Positions 17,634-26,514 of a stretch of DNA of 64,000 nucleotides are shown here, in pieces (the first letter of the stretch is position 1; each line of letters begins with the position of its first letter). Origin of the DNA: Flavivirga algicola (lineage in GTDB: Bacteria > Bacteroidota > Bacteroidia > Flavobacteriales > Flavobacteriaceae); the NCBI RefSeq assembly GCF_012910715.1, contig NZ_JABBHF010000005.1:248001-312000 (forward strand), read 5' to 3'. Under the pieces are notes generated by a model that saw only the letters and a program-made list of their open reading frames with translations, was not told the DNA's origin and ran no database searches. The translations under genes were made by a program, and so were the position numbers.

Positions 17634-18899
17634 ATGAGTCAAGCAATACCATCCAGAAGATATGGGTTCTTCGCAGGTTCCTTTTTAATTACATTATTAT
17701 TATATATAGACCGTGTATGTATTTCATCGGCTAAAGACTCTATTAGTGGGGATTTAAACCTCACAGATATTGAAATGGGATGGGTTTTAAGTGCTTTTGC
17801 ATTGGGTTATGCTTTGTTTCAAGTACCTGGTGGTGCATTAGGCGATAAATATGGTGTGCGTAAAGTTATGACTTCCATTATGGTTTTATGGTCTATTTTT
17901 ACAGCGTTTACAGGAGTTGCCTGGAATTATATATCGATGCTTATATGTCGATTTATTTTTGGAGCAGGAGAAGCAGGAGCCTTTCCTAATATTTCACGAG
18001 CAGCATTTTCATGGGTGCCTTTAAAAGAACGTGGAATTTTTCAAGGAATCAATTTTTCAGGATCAAGATTGGGAGCAGCTTTTGCATTGCCTTTAGTTGC
18101 TTATTTGATTGATGCATGGGGATGGCGAGCCATTTTTTATTTTTTCGGAGCCATAGGAATTATATGTGCTATACTATTTTATTTTTTATTCAGAAATAAG
18201 CCAGAGGATCATAATGGTATATCAGATGCCGAGAAAGCATATATTGTAGAAAACCGACAACAAGAAGAGGATACGTCAAAAATTATTTTACCCCTAAGTC
18301 GTATTCTAGGGTCTAAAAATGTCATTTTGGCTATGGTTCAATATATAGGCAGCAATTTTATTTTCTTTTTCATGTTAACCTGGTTGTTTCCATATATCAA
18401 AACAAAGTACAACTTAAACCTAGTTACTACTGGGTTTTATGCTATGCTACCATTACTTGCGGGAGCTGTTGGTAATTGGGTGTCAGGTTATACAGTTGAT
18501 GCCATTTATAAAAAAGGAAAATGGAAACTATCTAGGCGCGTACCAGCAATTACAGGTTTTTGTTTAGTCGTTGTGGGTATTCTTTCTAGTTTGTATATGG
18601 AGACAGCTTTAGGAGCGGTATTATGTTTATCGGTAGCTATTTTTGGAGCAGACATGACTTTGAGTCCTTCATGGGCATTCTGCATGGATGTAGGAAAAGA
18701 AAATTCTGGAAAAGTTTCTGGTATGATGAACATGGCTGGCAATTTAGGGTCCTTTTCAACGGCATTGGCATTTCCTTATTTAATGGCTTGGACAGGTTCT
18801 AACGAACCGTTCTTTTTTATTGCTGCTTTTTTGGGAGTCGTTGCTATAGTTTGTTGGTTGTTTATGGATCCCGCTAAAGAAATACAATATGAAGACTAA
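17634..18899 (+). CDS. MFS transporter, anion:cation symporter (ACS) type
   Basis: A 421-residue inner-membrane protein with 12 predicted TM helices. It shows ACS-family signs: LLYIDRVCISSA in TM1, the loop motif GDKYGVRKV near residue 85, RFIFGAGEAGAFPN in TM4, and a central charged loop. Relatives (ExuT, GudP, GarP) take up hexuronates, glucarate, galactonate and other sugar acids, which fits the acid-sugar enzymes around it. The start is 1 bp after the kinase stop. Its end overlaps the next gene by 11 bp. Confidence 0.88.
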   Translation: MSQAIPSRRYGFFAGSFLITLLLYIDRVCISSAKDSISGDLNLTDIEMGWVLSAFALGYALFQVPGGALGDKYGVRKVMTSIMVLWSIFTAFTGVAWNYISMLICRFIFGAGEAGAFPNISRAAFSWVPLKERGIFQGINFSGSRLGAAFALPLVAYLIDAWGWRAIFYFFGAIGIICAILFYFLFRNKPEDHNGISDAEKAYIVENRQQEEDTSKIILPLSRILGSKNVILAMVQYIGSNFIFFFMLTWLFPYIKTKYNLNLVTTGFYAMLPLLAGAVGNWVSGYTVDAIYKKGKWKLSRRVPAITGFCLVVVGILSSLYMETALGAVLCLSVAIFGADMTLSPSWAFCMDVGKENSGKVSGMMNMAGNLGSFSTALAFPYLMAWTGSNEPFFFIAAFLGVVAIVCWLFMDPAKEIQYED

Positions 18900-19914
18900 A
18901 TTAAAAGGAGTTGCAATAGGCGCAGGTTATTTTAGTAAGTTTCAATATGAAGCTTGGACTCGCATTCCAGAAGTTGAAATAACAGCACTTTGCAATTCTG
19001 ATAAAAAAAGAGCTATGGGCATTATGAGTGCTTATGGCGTAAAAAATCATTATTCCGATTATAAGGAAATGATTGTAAATGAAAAACCGGATTTTGTTGA
19101 TATTATCACACCACCAGAGACACATTTGGAAATGTGCAAGTTTGCAGCAGATCATGGTGTACATATAATTTGCCAAAAACCGCTTGCTCCAACTTTGGAA
19201 GAATCTGAAGAAATAGTGAGTTATGCTTCAAAAAAAGGTGTGCATTTTGTAGTTCATGAAAATTTCAGATTTCAACCTTGGCATAGAGAAATAAAAAAGA
19301 TTATTGACCAAGGAGAAGTTGGAGACTTATTTAGCTTGAATTTTAGATCCCGAATGGGAGATGGATGGGGTAATGACGCTTATTTGTCAAGACAACCTTA
19401 CTTCAGGGATTATGAGAAATTAATTATTTATGAAACAGGGGTCCATTATATAGATACATTTCGCTACCATGTTGGTGAGATAGAAAGTGCCTATTCGATA
19501 CTTAAAAGATTAAATCCTGTTATTAAAGGTGAAGATATGGCATTGATGATTCTAAACTTTAAAAATGGAGCACATGCCATTTGGGATGCCAATAGATATA
19601 ATGAGAGTCATTTTAAAAATGCGAGATATACATTTGGTGAATATTTAATTGATGGATCTAAAGGTAGTATCAGGTTATATTCAGATGGGAGAATTACTAT
19701 TCAAAAATTAGGAAAACAAGAAAGAGATCACTCGTATGTTCATAATGATATAGGTTTTGCAGGAGACTGCTGCTATATTTTTCAACGAGATTTCATAGAT
19801 AGTTTTCTTTTTACAGGCGTATTTGAAACTAGTGGCGTCAATTATTTAAAAACACTAAAAGCACAGGAAGCAGTATACGAATCGGCTAAAATAAACAAAC
19901 CGGTATTTGTATAA
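18889..19914 (+). CDS. Gfo/Idh/MocA family NAD(P)-dependent oxidoreductase
   Basis: A 341-residue protein with an N-terminal Rossmann fold (KGVAIGAGYFSKFQYEAW, residues 5-22) and the EKP-like catalytic motif CQKPLAPTLEES near residue 98. HENFRFQPWH near 121 and the later ETGVHYIDTFRYH near 184 line the active site. Family members oxidise or reduce hydroxyls of sugars, inositols and sugar acids. The ATG overlaps the end of the MFS gene by 11 bp, so the two are probably translated together. The substrate is unknown. Confidence 0.88.
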   Translation: MKTKLKGVAIGAGYFSKFQYEAWTRIPEVEITALCNSDKKRAMGIMSAYGVKNHYSDYKEMIVNEKPDFVDIITPPETHLEMCKFAADHGVHIICQKPLAPTLEESEEIVSYASKKGVHFVVHENFRFQPWHREIKKIIDQGEVGDLFSLNFRSRMGDGWGNDAYLSRQPYFRDYEKLIIYETGVHYIDTFRYHVGEIESAYSILKRLNPVIKGEDMALMILNFKNGAHAIWDANRYNESHFKNARYTFGEYLIDGSKGSIRLYSDGRITIQKLGKQERDHSYVHNDIGFAGDCCYIFQRDFIDSFLFTGVFETSGVNYLKTLKAQEAVYESAKINKPVFV

Positions 19915-19939
19915 AATAATATAGATTTTAACAACTAAC

Positions 19940-19955
19940 TATGCAATTAAGCATA
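19940..19955. promoter_or_regulatory. Short palindrome ahead of the DUF5060 gene
   Basis: TATGCAATTAAGCATA has perfect 5-base arms (TATGC/GCATA) around six bases and lies 19 bp before the start codon. It could be a protein-binding site or part of an mRNA hairpin. It shares only the ATGCAA core with the candidate HutC site at 11721-11756, so a common regulator is speculative. Confidence 0.25.
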
Positions 19956-19974
19956 CATTAAATTCATTAATAAA

Positions 19975-22851
19975 ATGAAAAGAATATTTGTTTTAATAGG
20001 TTTATCATTTTTATTTTTTAAACCTGTTTTTTCGCAAAATTCAAAGGTGTCAATTGAAGGCGAATTAAAGAAATGGCACAAAGTTACACTTAGTTTTACA
20101 GGAGAAGAATTAGCTGAGAATGGAGCTGAAAACCCGTTTTTAGATTATCGGTTAAATGTCACATTTAAGAATAATAATAAAACTTATGTAATACCAGGGT
20201 TTTATGCAGCAGACGGCAATGCAAGTGAGACAAGTGCAGATAACGGAAACGTATGGCAAGTGAGGTTTGTACCTGATGCTATTGGGGAATGGACTTACCA
20301 AGTGTCTTTTAGAAAAGGGAAAGCTATTGCGGTAAGTGACGACCCGAAGGAAGGGGAGGCTGTTCAGTTTGATGGACTGAATGGTAGCTTCTTAATCGAA
20401 AAATCAGATAAAACAGGTCGTGATTTCAGAGGAAAGGGACGTTTAAGTTATACAGATACAGGATATCTTCAATTTCAGGAAACCAAAGATTACTTTCTTA
20501 AAGGTGGAGCAGATAGCCCTGAAAGTTTTTTAGGTTATTATGAATTCGACCAAACGCCTCCTTCCCATAAATATGAGCCTCATGCGAAAGACTGGAAAGT
20601 TGGTGATCCAACCTGGAAAAACGGGAAAGGAAAAAATATTATCGGAGCCTTGAATTATTTGAGTTCAGAAGATATGAATGCGGTTTACTTTCTTACTATG
20701 AATGTGCAGGGAGATGGCAAGGATGTTTGGCCTTGGAATGACATTAATGAGCGTTATAGGTTTGATTGTAGTAAACTGGACCAATGGGAGATTGTTTTCG
20801 ATCATATGGATGCGTTAGGCTTGATGCTTCATATTGTAACCCAGGAAACAGAAAATGAATTGTTATTAGATATAGGACAATTAAAAGTACAACGCAAACT
20901 GTACTATAGAGAACTTATTGCGCGTTTTTCTCATCACTTGGGAATAACCTGGAATTTAGGGGAAGAAAACGGGCCTTTACATTGGACCCCTAAGGGACAA
21001 GATGATAAAGATAGAAAGGCCATGGCAAAATATATAAAAACCCATGACCCTTATAAAAACTTAGTGGTTTTGCATACACATGCAGGAAGCAAGTCACAAG
21101 AAGTATTTCTTGACCCTTTGTTAGGTTATGAATACTTAGATGGGCCTTCTATGCAAACAAGCAAACCAAAAAATGTACATGACAGAATAGTTAGGTTTGT
21201 AGATGTTTCTAAAAAAGCAGGTAAGCGATGGGTTGTTTGTCAAGATGAAATAGGGCCAGCAGATACTGGAGCAAAACCTGATGCAGACGATCCAGAACAT
21301 AACGAAATAAGAGCGCAGGTTTTATGGGGTAATTTAATGGCTGGAGGCGCAGGTGTTGAATGGTATTTTGGATATAGATTTGCACATAACGATTTAAAAT
21401 GTGAAGACTGGCGTTCCAGAGACCTGTTATGGGATCAAACGAAACATGCTTTAGACTTTTTTCAAAAACATGTACCATTTACAAAGATGCAATCGGCTGA
21501 TGGTTTAACGGACAACCCTGATGATTATGTGTTTGCAGAAAACGGTAGTACTTATGTGGTTTATTTACCAAAAGTTACCGAAACGAAAATCAATTTATAC
21601 GGTTTCAATTCTAAGTTTACTATAAAGTGGTACAACCCCCGAACTGGAGGAAATTTACAAAGAGGTAGTGTGAAAACTATAAAAGGAGGACGAACTGCTT
21701 CTATAGGATTGCCTCCAAATAATGATAAGGATTGGGTGGCTCTAATTACAACTACAAAAAAAATAGCAACTACTAAAAAATATGATGATAATGACATTAT
21801 AACTTTAAAAGCCTTGTCTGACTTTGAGATTAATAAAGCAGGTGAAGCTGTTTATTATGTAGATCAAGGTAATGGCGCATTATCAATAGATGCATCAAAT
21901 AAGGTCCAACGAAATAAGTTTGCAAGTGCAGCACTAGTTTTTAAAGGAGAAACAGGACTGTATAGAGCAACATTGACCACAACAGCAGAAAATGACGGAG
22001 AGTCTGTTTATAAGGTAAAAGTAAATGGAAAAGAAGTAAGCACATTGGTGAACCCTTCAACAAAATCTTCTTTTTTAACGGTAAAACATGATTTGGATTT
22101 ATATCTTCACAAAAATGATATTGTTGAGGTACTATCTAAGGCAGTAACCAATGGGAAAATCCCTGAAAATAATGAAACGGCATGGTCTAGAGGTAGATGG
22201 AGCTCTTTAACTCTAACACCAGATGCTTTTTTAGAAGTAACTAAAGCACTTCAAGACATTGCGCCGTTTGTAGAAAAACATGGTATCTTAGAAGTAGAAG
22301 CAGAAAGCTTCCATAATAAAACTAATAATGGAACAAAAAGAGATTGGTATGTTCGATCTAACAGTGATGACATTCCTTTTTCGGGAGATACTATAGAGAA
22401 TCACTCTGCCACAGCTAGTAAAGGTGCTTATATTGAAGCATTACCAGATACTAGAGTAACTCATGATGATAAATTAATAGCAGGAGAAAATTTCTTTCCA
22501 GTTGCAGGTACTGGAGGTATTGTATCCTATAAAGTTAAAATTAATAACCCTGGAACCTATTATGTTTGGGCATTGGCATATTCCACTGGAACCGAAGATA
22601 ATGGTTTACATGTAGGTGTTAATGGTGAATGGCCAGAAAGTGGTGCGCGTATACAATGGTGCGAAGGAAAACACAGATGGACCTGGTCTTCAGCACAGCG
22701 TGTTCCAGAAAACCATTGTGGCATTCCACAAAAAATAACGCTTAATTTTAAAAAAGCTGGTGAATATGTCGTTTCTTTCTCAATGCGTGAAGACGGATTT
22801 GAATTTGATAAATGGATCTTAGCAAAAGATAAAAACTTTATACCAGAATAG
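19975..22851 (+). CDS. Exported DUF5060 glycoside hydrolase with C-terminal binding domains
   Basis: A 958-residue protein with a signal peptide ending at about residue 20 (PVFSQ). An N-terminal DUF5060 beta-sandwich (about 22-130) is followed by a TIM-barrel domain (about 150-510), then a collagenase-type putative binding domain (about 525-600) and two beta-rich, CBM-like modules up to the end (EVEAESFHNKTNNG near 770; FDKWILAKD). Candidate catalytic acids are E330/E331 in TWNLGEENG and E425 in VCQDEIGP, the pattern expected for clan GH-A. DUF5060 proteins are frequent in algal-polysaccharide loci. Last gene of the plus operon, ending at a strong terminator. Confidence 0.8.
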   Translation: MKRIFVLIGLSFLFFKPVFSQNSKVSIEGELKKWHKVTLSFTGEELAENGAENPFLDYRLNVTFKNNNKTYVIPGFYAADGNASETSADNGNVWQVRFVPDAIGEWTYQVSFRKGKAIAVSDDPKEGEAVQFDGLNGSFLIEKSDKTGRDFRGKGRLSYTDTGYLQFQETKDYFLKGGADSPESFLGYYEFDQTPPSHKYEPHAKDWKVGDPTWKNGKGKNIIGALNYLSSEDMNAVYFLTMNVQGDGKDVWPWNDINERYRFDCSKLDQWEIVFDHMDALGLMLHIVTQETENELLLDIGQLKVQRKLYYRELIARFSHHLGITWNLGEENGPLHWTPKGQDDKDRKAMAKYIKTHDPYKNLVVLHTHAGSKSQEVFLDPLLGYEYLDGPSMQTSKPKNVHDRIVRFVDVSKKAGKRWVVCQDEIGPADTGAKPDADDPEHNEIRAQVLWGNLMAGGAGVEWYFGYRFAHNDLKCEDWRSRDLLWDQTKHALDFFQKHVPFTKMQSADGLTDNPDDYVFAENGSTYVVYLPKVTETKINLYGFNSKFTIKWYNPRTGGNLQRGSVKTIKGGRTASIGLPPNNDKDWVALITTTKKIATTKKYDDNDIITLKALSDFEINKAGEAVYYVDQGNGALSIDASNKVQRNKFASAALVFKGETGLYRATLTTTAENDGESVYKVKVNGKEVSTLVNPSTKSSFLTVKHDLDLYLHKNDIVEVLSKAVTNGKIPENNETAWSRGRWSSLTLTPDAFLEVTKALQDIAPFVEKHGILEVEAESFHNKTNNGTKRDWYVRSNSDDIPFSGDTIENHSATASKGAYIEALPDTRVTHDDKLIAGENFFPVAGTGGIVSYKVKINNPGTYYVWALAYSTGTEDNGLHVGVNGEWPESGARIQWCEGKHRWTWSSAQRVPENHCGIPQKITLNFKKAGEYVVSFSMREDGFEFDKWILAKDKNFIPE

Positions 22852-22885
22852 TTAGAATATTCTGTTTACTTGTGTTAATGGAAAA

Positions 22886-22920
22886 GGCAGTATTCTTTAA
22901 TAGAATACTGCCTCTTTTTT
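22886..22920 (+). terminator. Strong intrinsic terminator
   Basis: A perfect 11-bp stem, GGCAGTATTCT (22886-22896) and AGAATACTGCC (22902-22912), with a 5-base loop and a T-rich tail (22914-22920). It lies 35 bp after the DUF5060 stop codon and closes the acid-sugar operon. Confidence 0.9.
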
Positions 22921-22951
22921 ATAAACGGGTTAGTAATTATTTTACTGTGTG

Positions 22952-23413
22952 TTACATTATATTTTGTTTTAAACCAGTTATCAACCCATTCAAATGTTCT
23001 TGCCATTTATCGTAAGAATCCGATTCCTTCCACAATTCTACAAATTCTCTTTCTCCATCCTCATCAGGCTTTTCATTTTTAATGTCTGTTAAATATTGAA
23101 GGGTAAATTCAATCGATTCTTTATCTGATTTAAATTGTGTTTTCTTTCGTAAAGAAACCCTCTCGTCTTCATTGTCATAATCCAGTTCTCCTTTTTCTTT
23201 AAACATTAGAAATAGCTCTGCTAATGATATTGCAGTGTTATCATATAAATAATCAATATTATTTCTATCATCACTCAAAAAGTCTGCTTTTATCAATATA
23301 GTAATTATTTCACTTAACGATAGCTCTAACTTTTCAGCATAAAACTCTTCCAAAAAGCCTATAAAATCTAATCCGTTATCACTCTCAAGAGCTTTAATAC
23401 CCCAATTGCCCAT
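22952..23413 (-). CDS. DUF4259 domain protein
   Basis: A 153-residue acidic cytoplasmic protein. The N-terminus MGNWGIKALESDNGLDF matches the DUF4259 pattern (MGxWGxxxxxxDxxxD), with a helical remainder. No catalytic motif is visible and the role of the family is unknown. It converges on the terminator from the plus operon and appears to be a single-gene unit. Confidence 0.7.
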   Translation of the reverse strand: MGNWGIKALESDNGLDFIGFLEEFYAEKLELSLSEIITILIKADFLSDDRNNIDYLYDNTAISLAELFLMFKEKGELDYDNEDERVSLRKKTQFKSDKESIEFTLQYLTDIKNEKPDEDGEREFVELWKESDSYDKWQEHLNGLITGLKQNIM

Positions 23414-23572
23414 AATCGATGGATTTTTATTTAAATAATAGTTATTGTTTCAACATAAAGTTAGTATATGTCTTGAACATATACCTCCCTATATTCAGTG
23501 AAAAATTTACTGACAATTGTATTAATAGTGGTTCAGATTTTTCTGTAACTGGTAATTGTAGAAAAGCTACGT

Positions 23573-23935
23573 TTAAATAGCTTCGACTATAAAAATAGCA
23601 TTATTGTTTAAATCATAAAAACCAAATTCATTTGTTTTCCAATCTGTATTTAATTGTAATTTTTCAGGCTTTACAGTACCTCTTTTTACAAATTCCTTAA
23701 AAATGGATTCTATATTCTTCACAAATATTTTAATAACAGAACCTCCAAGTAATGGATCATCGATAGTATCTGCATGCCATTGTAAATGAATGAAAAGATT
23801 TTTTCTTCTCAGCACAGCATACATTTTATCTTTGTGTACAAGTTGAAATCCAACAAATTTTTCATACCATTCAACATCACGATCAATATTTTGACTAGGC
23901 ATTACGGGTGAAATTTCTAATAATTCGGTTTCCAT
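23573..23935 (-). CDS. VOC/glyoxalase-bleomycin-resistance fold protein
   Basis: A 120-residue protein with one VOC module pair: PSQNIDRDVEWYEKFVGFQL at the start, FIHLQWHAD in the middle and EFGFYDLNNNAIFIVEA at the end. It resembles bleomycin-binding proteins and related small VOC proteins, which sequester or isomerise small molecules. The metal-ligand pattern is incomplete, so a binding role is as likely as catalysis. No operon partner is evident. Confidence 0.75.
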   Translation of the reverse strand: METELLEISPVMPSQNIDRDVEWYEKFVGFQLVHKDKMYAVLRRKNLFIHLQWHADTIDDPLLGGSVIKIFVKNIESIFKEFVKRGTVKPEKLQLNTDWKTNEFGFYDLNNNAIFIVEAI

Positions 23936-24005
23936 ATTCAGTTATATTTAGCATGTCAATAATATTTAGAATAAACCCTTTAATGAGTTTTTTGATATCT
24001 GATTT

Positions 24006-24443
24006 TTATTTCTCAATCACTTTAAATGCATCAATATCTACTGAATAAGCCCAAAGTAGTTTTTCAGAATTATCAAAATGAACCCGTAAAAGTTGTTCTT
24101 TCTTTTCAATAGTACTACCAGATTTTGCATTACGTCGCAATAGATAAACCAACGAAAAGCCAATAACACTTTCAGGTTTAGCGTTCTTGAATTCGTAAGT
24201 CAAATTAACCTCATCAGGATAAGTTATTAACTTAATGACCTCGTTTTTAGTCATGCCTTTCTCAAGCTTATTCATATTATTGAGTATGATAGCTTTCCTT
24301 TTTTCAGATGCGCTATACGGGTAATTTATATTTTCTTGATAAAGTTTGGTCCCTTCAGTGTTCATTTTACTGTTTTCTTGTCCACAACCTAATAATGCTA
24401 CTAATGGAAGTATTACTATTAGAGTTATTAATTGTTTGATCAT
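24006..24443 (-). CDS. Lipoprotein with SmpA/BamE-like segment
   Basis: Starting at the ATG at 24443 the protein has 145 residues and begins MIKQLITLIVILPLVALLGCGQ, a clean lipobox with the lipidated Cys at about residue 20. A longer in-frame start at 24491 would put 16 polar residues before the signal and is disfavoured. The segment EKGMTKNEVIKLITYPDEV resembles the conserved GMTxxEVxxLxGxP motif of SmpA/BamE-like small domains. Function unknown; probably an envelope lipoprotein. Confidence 0.65.
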   Translation of the reverse strand: MIKQLITLIVILPLVALLGCGQENSKMNTEGTKLYQENINYPYSASEKRKAIILNNMNKLEKGMTKNEVIKLITYPDEVNLTYEFKNAKPESVIGFSLVYLLRRNAKSGSTIEKKEQLLRVHFDNSEKLLWAYSVDIDAFKVIEK

Positions 24444-24654
24444 TTCTTTATTTTTACCATACCATATATAACATTTGAGTCTGTTTGCCATGATGAAATG
24501 CTATTATATGTGTAGCTAAGTTAGTAAATCTTTTATGCTTTAATATAAATACAAGTGCCATTTGGATTTCTTATCATACTAAAAATAATATGGAAACAAG
24601 TATTAAAAAGTACCTAAAAAGTCGTGTAGGTAGAATACTATTATAATCCATGTT

Positions 24655-24843
24655 TTAAACAGGGGTTTTCTCAGTCATTGTTAAGGGGATATCCTTTGAA
24701 GGAGATGGTTTCTTGCCTTCAATTTCAATCTCTTTTTCGCATTCAGGATAACAAATAAGAATATGTCCTTGAGTTCTTAATTTTTTTCTCCAAACTTGTC
24801 TTTTTTCAAATTCCTAGTTTTTTAAAATAAGAAGATAGTCCAT
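24655..24843 (-). pseudogene. Possible decayed small gene with one in-frame stop
   Basis: Reading the minus strand from ATG at 24843 gives MDYLLILKN, a TAG stop, then about 52 further codons of protein-like composition (EFEKRQVWRKKLRTQGH, then ICYPECEKEIEIEG) to a TAA at 24655. The pair of cysteines and the charge pattern look coding-like, but I recognise no family. The rest of the gene-free stretch 24444-24919 holds only AT-rich sequence and the candidate promoter at 24887. Confidence 0.3.
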
Positions 24844-24886
24844 TAATTAAAGTGAATAATCTATTTTTATTTCTAAGATACAATTA

Positions 24887-24894
24887 TATGTTTG
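24887..24894 (+). promoter_or_regulatory. Candidate -7 promoter element of the BNR lipoprotein gene
   Basis: TATGTTTG matches the Bacteroidota TAnnTTTG consensus and lies 25 bp before the ATG at 24920. No good -33 TTG element is visible at the usual distance, so confidence is modest. Confidence 0.4.
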
Positions 24895-24919
24895 TTTAAA
24901 TATCAAATGAACAGTTTTT

Positions 24920-26254
24920 ATGAAGCATAATCGTGTTTTTATACTACTTTGGGCATGCATTCTTTTATGTGCTTGTAAGTCATCAAAAAAACTAAAGGAA
25001 CAGCCTTCCGAGCACCTATCCGGGACTATTTCTAACGTTACAAATAATGGTGCCTGGTGTTGGTTTTCAGACCCCAGGGCTATATATACACATGATAAGG
25101 ACCCTGGAGTTTTAACAGGGTGGGTAACTACCAATGGTAGTATTGTTACTGCTAAAATAAATTCTAATGGAGACATTAAAGAGCAGATTTTATCCCGAAA
25201 ATTAGATAAGGACGATCATGCCAACCCTTCATTTGTAGAGTTTGAAAATGGTGATAATATGGTCTTTTTTACAAAGCATTTTGATAATTTTGTGAGATAC
25301 CATTTCAGCGTAGATAGCGAAGATGATTTATTTGGAGCCCCTATTCTTTTTGATCCATTCGATGCAGAGGAGCTTAAAAAATTTCCTTTAAAAAGAACGA
25401 CCTATGCGAATCCATATGTTTTGGAAGAAGAGTCAGGAAAACTATTTTGTTTTGGACGCTGGACAGGTTTTAAGCCTAATTTTATGACATCTACAGATAA
25501 TGGTAAGACCTTTTCAAAATCGAAGGTATTAATAACCAATTATCCCTTTGATGAAGAAAATAGGCCATATGTAAAATACTATTCTGATGGGAAATCTAAA
25601 ATACACATTCTTTTTACCGATGGCCACCCAAGAAATGAGCCTACCAATTCGGTGTACTATGCTTATTATGAAAAGGGCGCATTTTGGAGAGTCGATGGTT
25701 CTAAAATTTGCACAATAGATGCGTTGCCTTTTGAACCCAAAGATGCTTCGGTAGTGTACCAGGCAGATAAAGAAAAAGGAAAAAGTTGGATATATGATAT
25801 GGCATCTGACGAAAAGGGGTATCCTGTCATACTCTACACACGATATCCTAACGACAAGCATCATGTTTATCATTATACTAGGTATGATGGGAGTAAGTGG
25901 ATAGATACCAGAATATGTGATTCAGGAAAATGGTTTCCTCAGACTTTAAAAAAGAAAATAGAAGAAGAGCCTAATTATTCTGGAGGGATGACTATTAATC
26001 CCTTAAATACGAATATTATTTATACTTCAGAAAAAATAAAAGACGTATTTGAAATTGTAAAATACAGATTAGACACAAATGGAAACATTGTTGATAGAAG
26101 TCCAATTACTATAAATTCTAAGAAGGATAATGTTCGCCCGTTTATTCCAAGGAATATGAAAAAAGGGGATGAAGAAGTCGTTTTATGGATGGAAAACAAA
26201 AAATATATTCATTATACAGACTATAAAACTGCTATTAAGATGTATAAAAAATAG
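24920..26254 (+). CDS. BNR-repeat (BNR_4-like) seven-bladed propeller lipoprotein, possible polysaccharide lyase
   Basis: A 444-residue lipoprotein (signal MKHNRVFILLWACILLCAC, lipobox LCAC). The body carries the BNR_4 entry motif NNGAWCWFSDPRA near residue 45, KLDKDDHANPSF near 95 with H100, and repeated beta-blades with DxGxTF-like turns (TSTDNGKTFSKS near 190). This architecture is shared by beta-propeller lyases such as the PL24/PL25 ulvan lyases, in which a His in the DDH-type segment is catalytic. Lyase activity here is inference. It is a stand-alone unit between the acid-sugar operon and the membrane-machine locus. Confidence 0.7.
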   Translation: MKHNRVFILLWACILLCACKSSKKLKEQPSEHLSGTISNVTNNGAWCWFSDPRAIYTHDKDPGVLTGWVTTNGSIVTAKINSNGDIKEQILSRKLDKDDHANPSFVEFENGDNMVFFTKHFDNFVRYHFSVDSEDDLFGAPILFDPFDAEELKKFPLKRTTYANPYVLEEESGKLFCFGRWTGFKPNFMTSTDNGKTFSKSKVLITNYPFDEENRPYVKYYSDGKSKIHILFTDGHPRNEPTNSVYYAYYEKGAFWRVDGSKICTIDALPFEPKDASVVYQADKEKGKSWIYDMASDEKGYPVILYTRYPNDKHHVYHYTRYDGSKWIDTRICDSGKWFPQTLKKKIEEEPNYSGGMTINPLNTNIIYTSEKIKDVFEIVKYRLDTNGNIVDRSPITINSKKDNVRPFIPRNMKKGDEEVVLWMENKKYIHYTDYKTAIKMYKK

Positions 26255-26304
26255 TTGAAGATATAAATCAATACACTGTTTTCTATAATTAGAATACTCC
26301 TATT

Positions 26305-26340
26305 AAAAAGACTCTGGTATACAGCTACTTGAGTCTTTTT
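26305..26340. terminator. Hairpin terminator after the BNR gene, possibly bidirectional
   Basis: AAAAAGACTC (26305-26314) pairs perfectly with GAGTCTTTTT (26331-26340) around a 16-base loop. The T-run on the plus side serves the BNR gene; the A-run gives a T-run on the minus strand for the gene ending at 26515. Confidence 0.7.
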
Positions 26341-26514
26341 AATTTATAAGAGTTTGAATAATGGATTAATTAATTCAAATAATAAGTTTTACTAGAACGT
26401 TTTCTAAATATTTAATAGGAGTTTTTATTTCTTTTTATGTATGATATACGTTGTAAATAGTGTTGGTAGACTTCTGGGTTTAGCAAATTATTTCGGTTTT
26501 AAATAAAGCTCGAT

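Noticed and set aside
24847-25176. 109-codon minus-strand frame
   Set aside because: It covers the promoter and the first 250 bases of the BNR lipoprotein gene, whose plus frame has a signal peptide, a lipobox and family motifs.
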